Shown here one piece after another: positions 1 through 8,447 of a stretch of DNA of 64,000 nt. The notes below the pieces were generated by a model. That model was not told where the DNA came from. It did no database searches and saw only the letters and a list, made by a program, of their open reading frames with translations. Source of the DNA: Streptomyces sp. Mut1. GTDB lineage: Bacteria; Actinomycetota; Actinomycetes; Streptomycetales; Streptomycetaceae. Each line of letters starts with the position of its first letter. The stretch's first letter is position 1. The position numbers were made by a program, and so were the translations under genes. The stretch is taken from the NCBI RefSeq assembly GCF_030719295.1, contig NZ_CP120997.1, positions 744,001-808,000 of the forward strand, in the 5' to 3' direction.

Positions 1-188
1 TCTTTTCCTTTCCGACTGCTTCTGACCTTGACGTGGTCGTTCTTGACCACCTGACGAGTAGCCTCTATCTGGAACGGAAAGAAGACCTTGCGGCGTACAG
101 CTCGGCCTTCCGCACCCTTCAGACACACGCGCTGTCGCCGGAGCACTCGCTGGATCTGATCGCCGCGATCGACCGCGACGATCGCTGA
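1..188 (+). CDS. XRE/DUF5753 family regulator, 3' end only
   Basis: Only the last 61 codons are inside the window, in the frame that begins at base 3 and ends with TGA at 186-188. The visible protein ends with the motif LTSSLYLERKEDLAAYSSAF, which matches the C-terminal part of DUF5753 (Scr1/WhiJ-like) regulators as I know them; these normally start with an XRE-type helix-turn-helix. A DUF397 gene starts 25 bases downstream, the standard partner of this family, which supports the call. In Streptomyces such pairs affect development and have been compared with toxin-antitoxin pairs. The DNA-binding domain itself is outside the window. Confidence 0.85.
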   Translation, partial: FSFPTASDLDVVVLDHLTSSLYLERKEDLAAYSSAFRTLQTHALSPEHSLDLIAAIDRDDR

Positions 189-213
189 CCCCCCACTGCC
201 CGGAGGAATCGTC

Positions 214-405
214 ATGTCGGATTGCCCCGCACAGCAGGCGTTACGGTGGCGGCGCAGCAGCCGCAGCACGGGCATGAACAACTGCGTGGAGACCGCCCCG
301 TTCGACAGGCGGCTGGCCGTGCGCGACTCCAAGGACGTGTCCAGGCCGCCTCTGACGTTCTCCACCACGGCCTGGACGTCGTTCGTCACCGATCTGAAGA
401 TCTGA
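214..405 (+). CDS. DUF397 domain protein (63 aa)
   Basis: Complete small gene with GGAGGA about 7 bases before the ATG. The sequence has the family hallmarks WRRSS near residue 12, NNCVE, VRDSKD and the C-terminal TTAWTSFVTDLK. DUF397 proteins are small partners of XRE/DUF5753 regulators, and this one follows such a regulator by 25 bases, so they are probably one operon. Codon 10 is TTA (241-243), the rare leucine codon read by the bldA tRNA in Streptomyces, so translation may be limited to late growth. No other in-frame TTA was found by eye in the window. The molecular activity of DUF397 is not settled. Confidence 0.88.
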   Translation: MSDCPAQQALRWRRSSRSTGMNNCVETAPFDRRLAVRDSKDVSRPPLTFSTTAWTSFVTDLKI

Positions 406-418
406 GCCGAGCCCCGCC

Positions 419-1561
419 TCACGCCCGCGGAGCGGTCCGCCGTACGGTCGCCACCGCCCGCGCGATCTGCTCGTCCGTCAGGTCGGCGCGGGCGGTGAGC
501 CGCAGCCGGGAGATGCCGTCGGGCACGGACGGCGGCCGGAAGCAGCCGACCGCCATGCCGGCCGCCCGGCAGTCGGCGGCCCAGCGGACGGCGGCGTCGG
601 GCGAGGGCGCGCGGACCGAGACCACGGCCGCGTCGGGACGTACGGCGGTCAGTCCGGCCGAGGTCAGTCCGCCGTACAGCGCGGTGGCGACCGTACGCGC
701 CCTGAGCGCGCGTTCCGGTTCGCGGCACAGCAGCCGCAGTGCGCCGAGGGCCGCTCCGGCGGCGGCGGGGGCGAGCCCGGTGTCGAAGATGAACGTGCGG
801 GCGGTGTTGACGAGGTGGTCGATGACCCGGGCGGGGCCGAGGACCGCGCCGCCCTGGCTGCCCAGGGACTTGGAGAGGGTGAGCGTGGCGACAATGTCGT
901 CGCCGCCCGAGAGGGAGGCGGCGGCGAGCGCGCCTCGCCCGCCTTCCCCGAGGACCCCCAGGCCGTGCGCGTCGTCCACGAGGAGTGCGGCGTTCTCCGC
1001 GCGGCAGACGTCGGCCAGTGCGGCCAGCGGCGCGGCGTCGCCGTCGACGGAGAAGACCGAGTCGGTGACGGCGAGCTTCCGGCCCGGGTGGCCGTGCAGC
1101 GCCTTGCGGACCGCTTCGGGATCGGCGTGCGGGACGACGGCGGTCTCGGCCCGGGAGAGCCGGCAGCCGTCGACGATGGAGGCGTGGTTGCCCGCGTCCG
1201 ACGCGATCAGGGAGCCGCGGCCGGTGAGCGCGGTGAGAGCCGCGAGGTTGGCGGCGTAACCGGAGGAGAGGACGAGAGCCGCCTCGAACCCGCAGAACGC
1301 GGCGAGCTCACGTTCCAGTTCCGCGTGGAGCGCGGTCGAGCCCGTGACGAGACGGGAGCCGGTGGCCCCTCCGCCCCAGCGGCGCGCCGCATCGGCCGCG
1401 GCGGCGGTCACCTCGGGGTGCCGGGTCAGGCCGAGGTAGTCGTTGCTCGCGAGGTCCAGGAGTTCCGCTTCGGCGTCCCGGGGCCGTAGCCCGCGCACGA
1501 GCCCGGCGTCCGCGCGCCGGCGCGCCTCGTCGTCGATCCAGTCGAACGGGGTGGCGGGCAT
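419..1561 (-). CDS. bioF: 8-amino-7-oxononanoate synthase (380 aa)
   Basis: PLP enzyme of the alpha-oxoamine synthase family that condenses pimeloyl thioester with L-alanine, the first committed biotin ring step. The PLP lysine lies in [16 protein letters not shown], and [10 protein letters not shown] is the usual cofactor-ring motif; length is normal. The start ATG at 1561 has AAAGGGA upstream. The gene is divergent from bioB, sharing a 143-base control region, and separated from the bioB-bioA-bioD operon by direction only. The remaining biotin steps are all encoded next door, which fixes the assignment against the related Kbl and SPT enzymes. Confidence 0.95.
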   Translation of the reverse strand: MPATPFDWIDDEARRRADAGLVRGLRPRDAEAELLDLASNDYLGLTRHPEVTAAAADAARRWGGGATGSRLVTGSTALHAELERELAAFCGFEAALVLSSGYAANLAALTALTGRGSLIASDAGNHASIVDGCRLSRAETAVVPHADPEAVRKALHGHPGRKLAVTDSVFSVDGDAAPLAALADVCRAENAALLVDDAHGLGVLGEGGRGALAAASLSGGDDIVATLTLSKSLGSQGGAVLGPARVIDHLVNTARTFIFDTGLAPAAAGAALGALRLLCREPERALRARTVATALYGGLTSAGLTAVRPDAAVVSVRAPSPDAAVRWAADCRAAGMAVGCFRPPSVPDGISRLRLTARADLTDEQIARAVATVRRTAPRA

Positions 1562-1597
1562 GGGCGGGTCCCTTTTGTAGGCAGCTCACAGACCCTA

Positions 1598-1621
1598 ACC
1601 GTGGCCTCGACAAGCCACGGT
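1598..1621. promoter_or_regulatory. Inverted repeat in the bioF/bioB divergent region
   Basis: Perfect 8-base arms ACCGTGGC and GCCACGGT separated by 8 bases, lying between the divergent bioF and bioB starts. Its position suits an operator controlling both biotin transcription units (inference). I cannot assign it to BirA, BioQ or another regulator from the sequence. Confidence 0.45.
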
Positions 1622-1704
1622 GTGGCAATGCACACACCCTCGGTGAGCTCTGTTGTCCGGATCCTCCTTGGCTCCGGGTGGTGCCGTACGTCAGGATCAT
1701 CGCC

Positions 1705-2934
1705 ATGGACCTCCTGAACACGCTGGTGGACAAGGGGCTGCGGCGCGAGCTGCCGACCCGTGAAGAAGCGCTCGCCGTACTGGCGACCCCGGACGACGAA
1801 CTCCTCGACGTGGTGGCCGCGGCGGGCAAGGTGCGCCGTCAGTGGTTCGGGCGGCGGGTGAAGCTGAACTATCTGGTCAATCTGAAGTCCGGGCTGTGTC
1901 CCGAGGACTGCTCGTACTGTTCGCAGCGGCTGGGTTCCAAGGCCGAGATCCTCAAGTACACCTGGCTGAAGCCCGACGAGGCGTCGAAGGCGGCCGCCGC
2001 CGGGGTGGCCGGCGGCGCCAAGCGCGTCTGTCTGGTGGCCAGCGGCCGGGGCCCGACGGACCGGGACGTCGCCCGGGTGTCGCAGACGATCGAGGCCATC
2101 AAGGAGCAGAACGAGGGCGTCGAGGTGTGCGCCTGCCTCGGTCTGCTCTCCGCGGGCCAGGCCGACCGGCTGCGGTCGGCGGGCGCCGACGCGTACAACC
2201 ACAACCTCAACACGTCCGAGGGGACGTACGGGGAGATCACGACCACCCACACCTATGCCGACCGGGTCGACACGGTGCACCAGGCGCAGGCCGCCGGTCT
2301 CTCCGCGTGCTCCGGGCTGATCGCGGGCATGGGCGAGAGCGACGCCGATCTGGTCGACGTCGTCTTCTCGCTGCGCGAGCTGGACCCGGACTCGGTTCCC
2401 GTCAACTTCCTGATCCCGTTCGAGGGCACCCCGCTCGCCAAGGAGTGGAACCTGACGCCGCAGCGGTGTCTGCGCATCCTGGCGATGGTGCGGTTCGTCT
2501 GCCCGGACGTGGAGGTACGGCTCGCGGGCGGGCGCGAGGTGCATCTGCGCTCGATGCAGCCGCTCGCCCTGCACCTGGTCAACTCGATCTTCCTGGGCGA
2601 CTATCTGACCAGTGAGGGCCAGGCCGGTCAGGCCGACCTGGACATGATCGCGGACGCCGGTTTCGAAGTCGAGGGCGCGGGTACGACGACGCTTCCCCGC
2701 CACCGTGCGGACGCGGCCGCCGGCTGCGGCTCGCACTCCGGCGGCTGTGCTCCGGAGGCCGGGAGCTGCGGCTCGCACTCCGGCGGCTGCGCGCCGTGCG
2801 GCGAGGCCCCGGAGCCGGAGTCCGCGCCCGCCGCCGCGCAGGAGGCCCAGGACGCGCAGGTGCCGGGGGCCCGCACGGACCTGGTGGCGGTCCGGCGCCG
2901 CGGCGCGGGTACGGATCTCGCCCCCAATGCCTGA
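1705..2934 (+). CDS. bioB: Biotin synthase (409 aa)
   Basis: Radical SAM enzyme that inserts sulfur into dethiobiotin in the last step of biotin synthesis. The cluster motif CPEDCSYC (residues about 65-72) provides the three radical-SAM cysteines, and YNHNLNTS and the [11 protein letters not shown] segment are typical of BioB. I chose ATG 1705 because [12 protein letters not shown] matches the usual N-terminus; an upstream GTG at 1678 is in frame. The catalytic part ends near residue 335. After it comes an unusual tail with two copies of a Cys/His/Gly-rich 14-residue unit and a low-complexity Ala/Pro/Glu segment. The last 8 bases overlap bioA, so the genes are translationally linked. Confidence 0.95.
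   Translation: MDLLNTLVDKGLRRELPTREEALAVLATPDDELLDVVAAAGKVRRQWFGRRVKLNYLVNLKSGLCPEDCSYCSQRLGSKAEILKYTWLKPDEASKAAAAGVAGGAKRVCLVASGRGPTDRDVARVSQTIEAIKEQNEGVEVCACLGLLSAGQADRLRSAGADAYNHNLNTSEGTYGEITTTHTYADRVDTVHQAQAAGLSACSGLIAGMGESDADLVDVVFSLRELDPDSVPVNFLIPFEGTPLAKEWNLTPQRCLRILAMVRFVCPDVEVRLAGGREVHLRSMQPLALHLVNSIFLGDYLTSEGQAGQADLDMIADAGFEVEGAGTTTLPRHRADAAAGCGSHSGGCAPEAGSCGSHSGGCAPCGEAPEPESAPAAAQEAQDAQVPGARTDLVAVRRRGAGTDLAPNA
2725..2808 (+). repeat. Tandem 42-bp repeat encoding [10 protein letters not shown] units in bioB
   Basis: Two head-to-tail 42-base units (2725-2766 and 2767-2808) encode [14 protein letters not shown] and [14 protein letters not shown], residues about 341-368 of BioB. The first 30 bases of the units differ at only about two positions, so the duplication is recent or conserved at DNA level. 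Each unit offers Cys and His ligands. Confidence 0.8.
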
Positions 2935-4231
2935 GCCGCTCTCCCCCGGCGCGCTCCGGGACCTGGACCGGGCGCACGTCTGGCATCCGTACGGCCCGAT
3001 GCCGGGCCGGCAGGAGCCGCTGGTCGTGGAGTCCGCGTCCGGGGTCCGGCTCCGCCTCGCGGAACCGGCGCACGGGCAGCACGAGTTGGTCGACGGGATG
3101 TCGTCGTGGTGGTCCGCGGTGCACGGGTACAACCATCCGGTGCTGAACGACGCGGCACGCGGCCAGCTGGACCGGATGAGCCATGTGATGTTCGGCGGGC
3201 TCACGCACGAGCCCGCCGTCCGGCTGGCGACCCGGCTGGTGGAGATCACCCCGGAGCCGCTGCGACACGTCTTCCTCGCCGACTCGGGCTCCGTTTCGGT
3301 CGAGGTCGCCGTGAAGATGTGCCTCCAGTACTGGCGCTCGGCCGGGCGGCCGGCCAAGAAGCGGCTGCTGACCTGGCGCGGCGGCTACCACGGGGACACC
3401 TGGCAGCCGATGTCGGTGTGCGACCCCGAGGGCGGGATGCACGAGCTGTGGTCGGGTGCGCTGCCCCGCCAGGTCTTCGCCGACGAACCGCCCGCCGGGT
3501 ACGACGCGGAGCCCGACCCGGCGTACGCGGCGCACCTGCGCGACCTGATCGAGCGGCACGCCGACGAGCTGGCCGCGGTGATCGTGGAACCGGTGGTCCA
3601 GGGGGCGGGCGGGATGCGCTTCCACTCCCCCGCGTATCTGCGCGTGCTGCGCGAGGCGTGCGACGCGTACGGCGTACTGCTCGTGTTCGACGAGATCGCG
3701 ACGGGCTTCGGCCGTACGGGGAAGCTGTTCGCCGCCGGGCACGCCGGGGTGTCCCCCGATGTGATGTGCGTGGGCAAGGCGCTGACCGGCGGCTATCTGA
3801 CGATGGCGGCGACGCTGTGCACCGGTGAGGTGGCCGAGGGGATCTCGCGCGGCGAGGTGCCGGTGCTGGCCCACGGTCCGACGTTCATGGGCAACCCCCT
3901 AGCGTCGGCGGTGGCCTGCGCCTCCATCGACCTGCTGCTCGGCCAGGACTGGGAGCAGGAGGTCAAGCGCATCGAGGCCGGACTGCGCGCAGGGCTGGCG
4001 GCGGCCCGGGAGCTGCCATCGGTGCGCGACGTGCGGGTGCTCGGCGCCATCGGTGTCGTACAGCTCGATCACGAGGTGGACATGGCGGCGGCGACGCGGG
4101 CGGCGGTGCGCGAAGGGGTGTGGCTGCGGCCGTTCCGCGACCTCGTGTACACCATGCCGCCGTATGTGACCGGTGACGACGATGTGGCACGGATCTGCCG
4201 CGCCGTGTGCGCGGCGGCGCGGGAGGGCTGA
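2927..4231 (+). CDS. bioA: Adenosylmethionine-8-amino-7-oxononanoate aminotransferase (434 aa)
   Basis: Class III PLP aminotransferase that converts 8-amino-7-oxononanoate to 7,8-diaminononanoate using S-adenosylmethionine as amino donor. HVWHPYGPM near the N-terminus, [16 protein letters not shown], the [12 protein letters not shown] cofactor motif and the lysine in [12 protein letters not shown] are all present, and the length is normal. The ATG at 2927 overlaps the end of bioB by 8 bases. It is followed after one base by bioD. Gene order bioB-bioA-bioD within one strand indicates a single operon. Confidence 0.95.
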   Translation: MPEPLSPGALRDLDRAHVWHPYGPMPGRQEPLVVESASGVRLRLAEPAHGQHELVDGMSSWWSAVHGYNHPVLNDAARGQLDRMSHVMFGGLTHEPAVRLATRLVEITPEPLRHVFLADSGSVSVEVAVKMCLQYWRSAGRPAKKRLLTWRGGYHGDTWQPMSVCDPEGGMHELWSGALPRQVFADEPPAGYDAEPDPAYAAHLRDLIERHADELAAVIVEPVVQGAGGMRFHSPAYLRVLREACDAYGVLLVFDEIATGFGRTGKLFAAGHAGVSPDVMCVGKALTGGYLTMAATLCTGEVAEGISRGEVPVLAHGPTFMGNPLASAVACASIDLLLGQDWEQEVKRIEAGLRAGLAAARELPSVRDVRVLGAIGVVQLDHEVDMAAATRAAVREGVWLRPFRDLVYTMPPYVTGDDDVARICRAVCAAAREG

Positions 4232-4232
4232 C

Positions 4233-4922
4233 GTGGGCGTTCTGGTGGTGACGGGCACCGGCACGGAGATCGGCAAGACGATCGTGACGGCGGCCGTGGC
4301 GGCGGCGGCCGCGGGCCGCGGGGTGGCGGTGCTCAAGCCGGCCCAGACGGGCCTGGAGCCGGGCGAGCCCGGCGACGCCGCCGAGGTGGCACGGCTGGCG
4401 GGCGGCCATGTGACGGCGGTGGAGCTGGCGCGTTTCCCCGAGCCGTTGGCGCCCGCGACGGCCGCACGACGGGCCGGGATGACGCCGGTACGGCCGTACG
4501 AGATCGCCGAGGCGGCCGAGAAGCTGGCGGTCGATCACGACCTGGTGCTGGTCGAGGGGGCGGGCGGGCTGCTCGTACGGTTCGACGACGAGGGCGCGAC
4601 CCTGGCCGACGCGGCCCGGCTGCTGGCCGCTCCGGTCCTGGTGGTGGCCCCGGCCGGACTGGGCACTCTGAACTCCACGGCCCTGACCTCGGAGGCGCTG
4701 CGGGCCCGCGGGCTGGACTGCCTCGGGGTGGTGATCGGCAGCATGCCGGCCGATCCCGATCTGGCGGCGCGCTGCAATGTGGCGGATCTGCCGGTCGCCG
4801 CGGGCGCGCCGCTGCTGGGTGTCGTACCGCAGGGGGCGGGGTCGCTCGCACCGGCGGACTTCCGGTTGCGGTCGAGAAGTTGGCTGGCTGAGCCGCTGGG
4901 CGGGAACCGGCCCCAGGGCTGA
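4233..4922 (+). CDS. bioD: Dethiobiotin synthetase (229 aa)
   Basis: ATP-dependent carboxylase that closes the ureido ring of dethiobiotin. The P-loop GTGTEIGKT lies at residues about 7-15, LKPAQTG follows near residue 38, and EGAGGLLV gives the Mg-binding acid motif. GTG 4233 is one base after the bioA stop and lies inside a GGGAGGGCT context that can serve as ribosome binding site. It is the last gene of the bioB-bioA-bioD operon; the P450 gene begins 234 bases further on. Confidence 0.94.
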   Translation: MGVLVVTGTGTEIGKTIVTAAVAAAAAGRGVAVLKPAQTGLEPGEPGDAAEVARLAGGHVTAVELARFPEPLAPATAARRAGMTPVRPYEIAEAAEKLAVDHDLVLVEGAGGLLVRFDDEGATLADAARLLAAPVLVVAPAGLGTLNSTALTSEALRARGLDCLGVVIGSMPADPDLAARCNVADLPVAAGAPLLGVVPQGAGSLAPADFRLRSRSWLAEPLGGNRPQG

Positions 4923-5156
4923 GGGCGGGGCGGCAGGCCCGGACGGCGCGGCAAGGCGAAGGGGCGTCGGCAAAGGCGCGGGGCTGTCGCGTCCCGCACC
5001 GCCGAAGTATCGGGGACATATTCGGCACCCCGGCACCCGCCTGCTCGAACAAGTGGTCATAATTCCTGGTCAGGTAGCCGAAGTCACCGCAGTCGGCCAC
5101 GTCCTGGCGCCCGAGGCGCCAACCGACCAGAATTCGCGACGACTCATGGAGTGACA

Positions 5157-6440
5157 TTGAGTACGACGACGTTCCGTTCCCGCCTCACCGCCCGGCTCGG
5201 ACGCAGCTATCTGGCCAGGATCCAGAAGCACGGACTCGGGTCCTCCACGATGAAGCTGCTTCCCGAACAGTTGCTGATGCCGCTGCGCCGGGACGGCCTG
5301 GATCCGGTGCGGGGGCTGGCCACCGCACGGGCGACCGCACCGGTCTCCAAGGTGGCGTTGCCCTTCGGCATGGACGCCTGGGTGGTCACCGGCTACGAGG
5401 AGTCCAAGGCTGTGCTCGGCTCCGCCGAGGGCTTCAGCACCGACTTCGCCCACCTGGCGGGCAACGCGGGCATAGTCGCCGAACACAGCCCCGGTGGGCT
5501 GGGGTTCAGCGATCCACCGGTGCATACGCGGCTGCGCCGCATCCTGACCCCCGAGTTCACGATGCGCAGGCTGCGCCGCCTGGCGCCCAGGATCGACGCC
5601 ATTGTCGGGGAACGCCTGGACGCGATGGCGGCCGCGCCCGGACCGGTCGACCTGGTGCACGCGTTCGCGCTGCCCGTCCCCTCCCTGACCATCTGCGAAC
5701 TGCTCGGGGTGCCCTACGAGGACCGGGACGACTTCCAGCAGCTGGCGATGGACCGCTTCGACCTGTTCGCCGGCACGACGGCGCCCTTCGGGGCCATGTC
5801 CGCGTCGCTCGACTACTTCCGCGGTGTCGTCAGGGCGCAGCGCCGCAACCCCGGCGACGGCCTGCTCGGCATGATCGTGCGGGAGCACGGGGACAGCGTC
5901 GACGACGAGGAACTCGCGGGCCTCGCCGACGGCGTGCTCACCGGCGGCTTCGAGACCACGGCGAGCACGATCGCGCTCGGCTCCCTCGTGCTGCTGCGCA
6001 ACCCCGACGTCCTGGCCCGGCTGCGCACGGACGACGGTGTGACGGCTCCGTTCGTGGAGGAGGTGCTGCGTTACGTCTCCGCCGTGCAGATCGCCTTCCC
6101 CCGGTTCGCCCGCGAGGACATCGAGATCGCCGGGGTGGTCATTCCGCGCGGCGACATGGTGCTCTGCTCGCTGAGCGGGGCCAACCGGGACCCCGCGTAT
6201 GTCACGGACGACGGGGGCTTCGACGTGGACCGGGTCACTCCGGCCGGACACCTCGCCTTCGGGCACGGCATCCATCGCTGCATCGGCGCGGAGCTGGCCC
6301 GGATGGAGCTGCGCTCCGTCTACCCGGCCCTGGCCAGGCGGTTCCCGGACATGCGGCTCGCCGTTCCGCCGCAGGACCTCACCTTCCGCAAGCTGTCGAT
6401 CGTCTACGGCATCGACTCACTGCCGGTACGTCTGCGCTGA
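5157..6440 (+). CDS. Cytochrome P450 (about 427 aa)
   Basis: Soluble bacterial class I P450. The I-helix oxygen motif is GGFETTAS, the K-helix ExxR is in EEVLRY, and the heme loop is FGHGIHRCIG with the thiolate Cys near residue 375; all essential residues are present. GGAG at 5148-5151 sits five bases before TTG 5157, so I prefer this start over the in-frame GTG at 5151. No ferredoxin or reductase gene is adjacent. It lies on the same strand 234 bases after bioD; Bacillus carries a P450 (BioI) in its biotin operon that cleaves acyl-ACP to pimeloyl-ACP, so a link is possible but unproved. The substrate cannot be read from sequence. Confidence 0.93.
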   Translation: MSTTTFRSRLTARLGRSYLARIQKHGLGSSTMKLLPEQLLMPLRRDGLDPVRGLATARATAPVSKVALPFGMDAWVVTGYEESKAVLGSAEGFSTDFAHLAGNAGIVAEHSPGGLGFSDPPVHTRLRRILTPEFTMRRLRRLAPRIDAIVGERLDAMAAAPGPVDLVHAFALPVPSLTICELLGVPYEDRDDFQQLAMDRFDLFAGTTAPFGAMSASLDYFRGVVRAQRRNPGDGLLGMIVREHGDSVDDEELAGLADGVLTGGFETTASTIALGSLVLLRNPDVLARLRTDDGVTAPFVEEVLRYVSAVQIAFPRFAREDIEIAGVVIPRGDMVLCSLSGANRDPAYVTDDGGFDVDRVTPAGHLAFGHGIHRCIGAELARMELRSVYPALARRFPDMRLAVPPQDLTFRKLSIVYGIDSLPVRLR

Positions 6441-6460
6441 GCTTCCCCGCCGTGGGAAGC
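6441..6460 (+). terminator. Stem-loop after the P450 gene
   Basis: GCTTCCC and GGGAAGC form a perfect 7-base stem with a 6-base loop directly after the P450 stop codon. No T-run follows, as is usual in Streptomyces. Confidence 0.5.
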
Positions 6461-6505
6461 GGAAACCGCTCGCACGAGGGAACCGCCCTCTGGTTGGCTC
6501 GCCCC

Positions 6506-6925
6506 ATGAACGATCTCCGCATCCGCCACGCCGCCCTGCCGGACATCGATGCCGTCCTGCGGTTCTGGCGCACGGCGGCCGAGGGTACGAGCATCAGCGA
6601 CGACCACGACGGGGTGGCCCGCCTCATCTCCCGCGATCCCGAGGCGCTGCTCCTCGCGGAGCGGGACGGCACGCTGGTGGGAACGGTCATCGCCGGGTTC
6701 GACGGCTGGCGGTGCTCCGCCTACCGGCTGGCCGTGCACCCGGATCACCGCCGGCAGGGCATCGCCACCGCCCTGCTGGACGCGGCGGCGCAACGGTTCG
6801 CCGCACTGGGCGGCCGGCGGGTGGATGCCATGGTCCTGGAGAGGAACGAACGCGCGCACCATGCCTGGCAGGGGGCCGGCTACCTCCGCGAGGACCACTG
6901 GCGGCGCTGGGTGAAACCGCTGTAG
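6506..6925 (+). CDS. GNAT family N-acetyltransferase (139 aa)
   Basis: Single-domain Gcn5-related acetyltransferase that would transfer acetyl from acetyl-CoA to an unknown amine. The acetyl-CoA loop is in HPDHRRQGIATALLDAA (Q/R-x-x-G-x-A pattern) near residue 80, and ERNERAHHAWQGAGY is the usual motif B region. ATG 6506 fits the conserved N-terminus DLRIRHAALPDID; no strong ribosome binding site is visible. It stands alone between the P450 and the membrane protein pair. Substrate not predictable. Confidence 0.88.
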   Translation: MNDLRIRHAALPDIDAVLRFWRTAAEGTSISDDHDGVARLISRDPEALLLAERDGTLVGTVIAGFDGWRCSAYRLAVHPDHRRQGIATALLDAAAQRFAALGGRRVDAMVLERNERAHHAWQGAGYLREDHWRRWVKPL

Positions 6926-7026
6926 GAACCGGGCCCACCTCCCCACTTTGCCGATCCTTTACCATGAGGTCCCGGCGTTCACGCTCCGGAACTCCCCCTC
7001 CTGACGAAAGGTGTGAGCCACCGCCC

Positions 7027-7113
7027 ATGGGCGAGCCTCCCAGTAGCAGAACCCGCCGACGTCGCGCGGTCAGCCAGTCCCTGCCCGATCATGGGACGGA
7101 GGTGAACCGATGA
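7027..7113 (+). CDS. Possible 28-aa leader ORF coupled to the next gene
   Basis: ATG 7027 opens a 28-codon frame that is Arg/Ser-rich (SSRTRRRR) and ends in TGA overlapping the ATG of the DUF21/CBS gene as ATGA. Such overlap allows translational coupling. AAAGG lies about 14 bases upstream, a poor distance. The larger gene also has its own GGAGG, so the small frame could be chance. Not recognised. Confidence 0.25.
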   Translation: MGEPPSSRTRRRRAVSQSLPDHGTEVNR

Positions 7114-8447
7114 CCGAAGTGCTTCTGCTGCTCGTCGCCGTACTGCTCTCCCTCGCCTGTGGCGCCTTCGTCGCGGCTGAGTTCTCCCTGACCACGGTCG
7201 AGCGCGGCCAGCTGGAGAGAGCGGTCGAGCAGGGTGAACGCGGTGCCGCGAGTGCCATGAAGGCCGTGCGCAGCCTCACCTTCCAGCTGTCCGGGGCCCA
7301 GCTCGGCATCACGGTCACCAATCTGGTCGTCGGCATGCTCTCCGAATCGTCCATCGCGAAACTGATCCGGGGACCGGTCGAGGCCGTCGGGCTGTCGGCC
7401 GGCGCGGCGTCGTCCGTGGCGCTCGTCATCGGTACCGCCCTGTCCACCGTGTTCCTGATGGTCGTCGGCGAGCTGGTCCCCAAGAACTGGGCCATCTCCT
7501 CGCCGCTCGCGGTGGCGAAGGCGGTCGCCACCCCGCAGCGGGCCTTCACGGCGGTGTTCCGGCCCTTCATCAGCCACCTCAACAACACGGCGAACCGCAT
7601 CGTGCGCCGTTTCGGGCTCGAACCCGCCGAGGAGCTGGCCTCCGCGCGCAGCCCGCAGGAGCTGATGGCGCTGGCCAGGCACTCCGCCAAGCAGGGCGCC
7701 CTGGAGGCGGACACCGCCGAACTGTTCGTCCGTACCCTCAACCTGCCGGAACTCACCGCGGAGAACGTGATGACCCCCCGCGTGCAGGTCACCGCGCTGG
7801 AGGTGGACGCGACCGCCGAGGACGTCGCCAACGCGACACGGGCCACCGGGCTTTCCCGCTTCCCCGTGTACCGGGGCAGCCTCGACACCGTGGTGGGCGT
7901 CGCCCACATCAAGGACGTCCTGGCGGTCCCCGCCGAGCAGCGGCCCCGCAAGCGGGTCTCCGAGATGCTGCGCGAACCGGTGCTCGTCCCGGAGACGCTG
8001 ACCGTGGACCGGCTGCTCGACCGGCTGTCCGGCAAGCTCGCGATGGCGGTCGTGATCGACGAGTACGGCGGCACGGCGGGTGTCGTGACGCTGGAGGACA
8101 TCGTCGAGGAGGTCGTCGGGGAGGTACGGGACGAGCACGACCCGCACGAGACACCGGACCTGGCACCGGCCGGTGAGGACGCCGACGGACGCGTCCTGTG
8201 GTCGGCCGACGGCGCCGCACGCACCGACCAGCTGGAGCGGATCGGGCTGAGAGTGCCGGACGGCCCCTACGAGACCCTCGCCGGCCTGATCGCGACTCAG
8301 GTGGGCCGCATCCCCACGGTGGGTGACTCCATCGAGCTGGGCGGCTGGCGGCTCGACGTGGTGGACGCCTCCGGACGCCGCGCCGCGCGGGCGCTGCTGC
8401 ACGCACCGCTCACCGGTGCCCACGACTCGTCGGAGGATGAGCGATGA
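7110..8447 (+). CDS. DUF21/CBS/CorC-HlyC domain membrane protein (445 aa)
   Basis: Member of the CNNM/CorC ('hemolysin C-like') family, proposed divalent-cation, especially Mg, exporters. Order of domains: DUF21 transmembrane domain (residues about 1-190) with hydrophobic helices, a CBS pair (about 210-340; motifs NVMTPRVQV, SRFPVY, VVIDEYGGTAGVVTLEDI) and a C-terminal CorC_HlyC domain (about 355-440). GGAGG lies nine bases before ATG 7110. The stop overlaps the next gene by ATGA, and the second gene is a shorter paralogue, so the two products may form a heterodimer (inference). Confidence 0.92.
   Translation: MTEVLLLLVAVLLSLACGAFVAAEFSLTTVERGQLERAVEQGERGAASAMKAVRSLTFQLSGAQLGITVTNLVVGMLSESSIAKLIRGPVEAVGLSAGAASSVALVIGTALSTVFLMVVGELVPKNWAISSPLAVAKAVATPQRAFTAVFRPFISHLNNTANRIVRRFGLEPAEELASARSPQELMALARHSAKQGALEADTAELFVRTLNLPELTAENVMTPRVQVTALEVDATAEDVANATRATGLSRFPVYRGSLDTVVGVAHIKDVLAVPAEQRPRKRVSEMLREPVLVPETLTVDRLLDRLSGKLAMAVVIDEYGGTAGVVTLEDIVEEVVGEVRDEHDPHETPDLAPAGEDADGRVLWSADGAARTDQLERIGLRVPDGPYETLAGLIATQVGRIPTVGDSIELGGWRLDVVDASGRRAARALLHAPLTGAHDSSEDER

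Noticed and set aside
2579..3874. Minus-strand frame of about 431 codons over bioA
   Set aside because: Antisense to a clear PLP enzyme with all motifs; no ribosome binding site, and protein looks random and basic.
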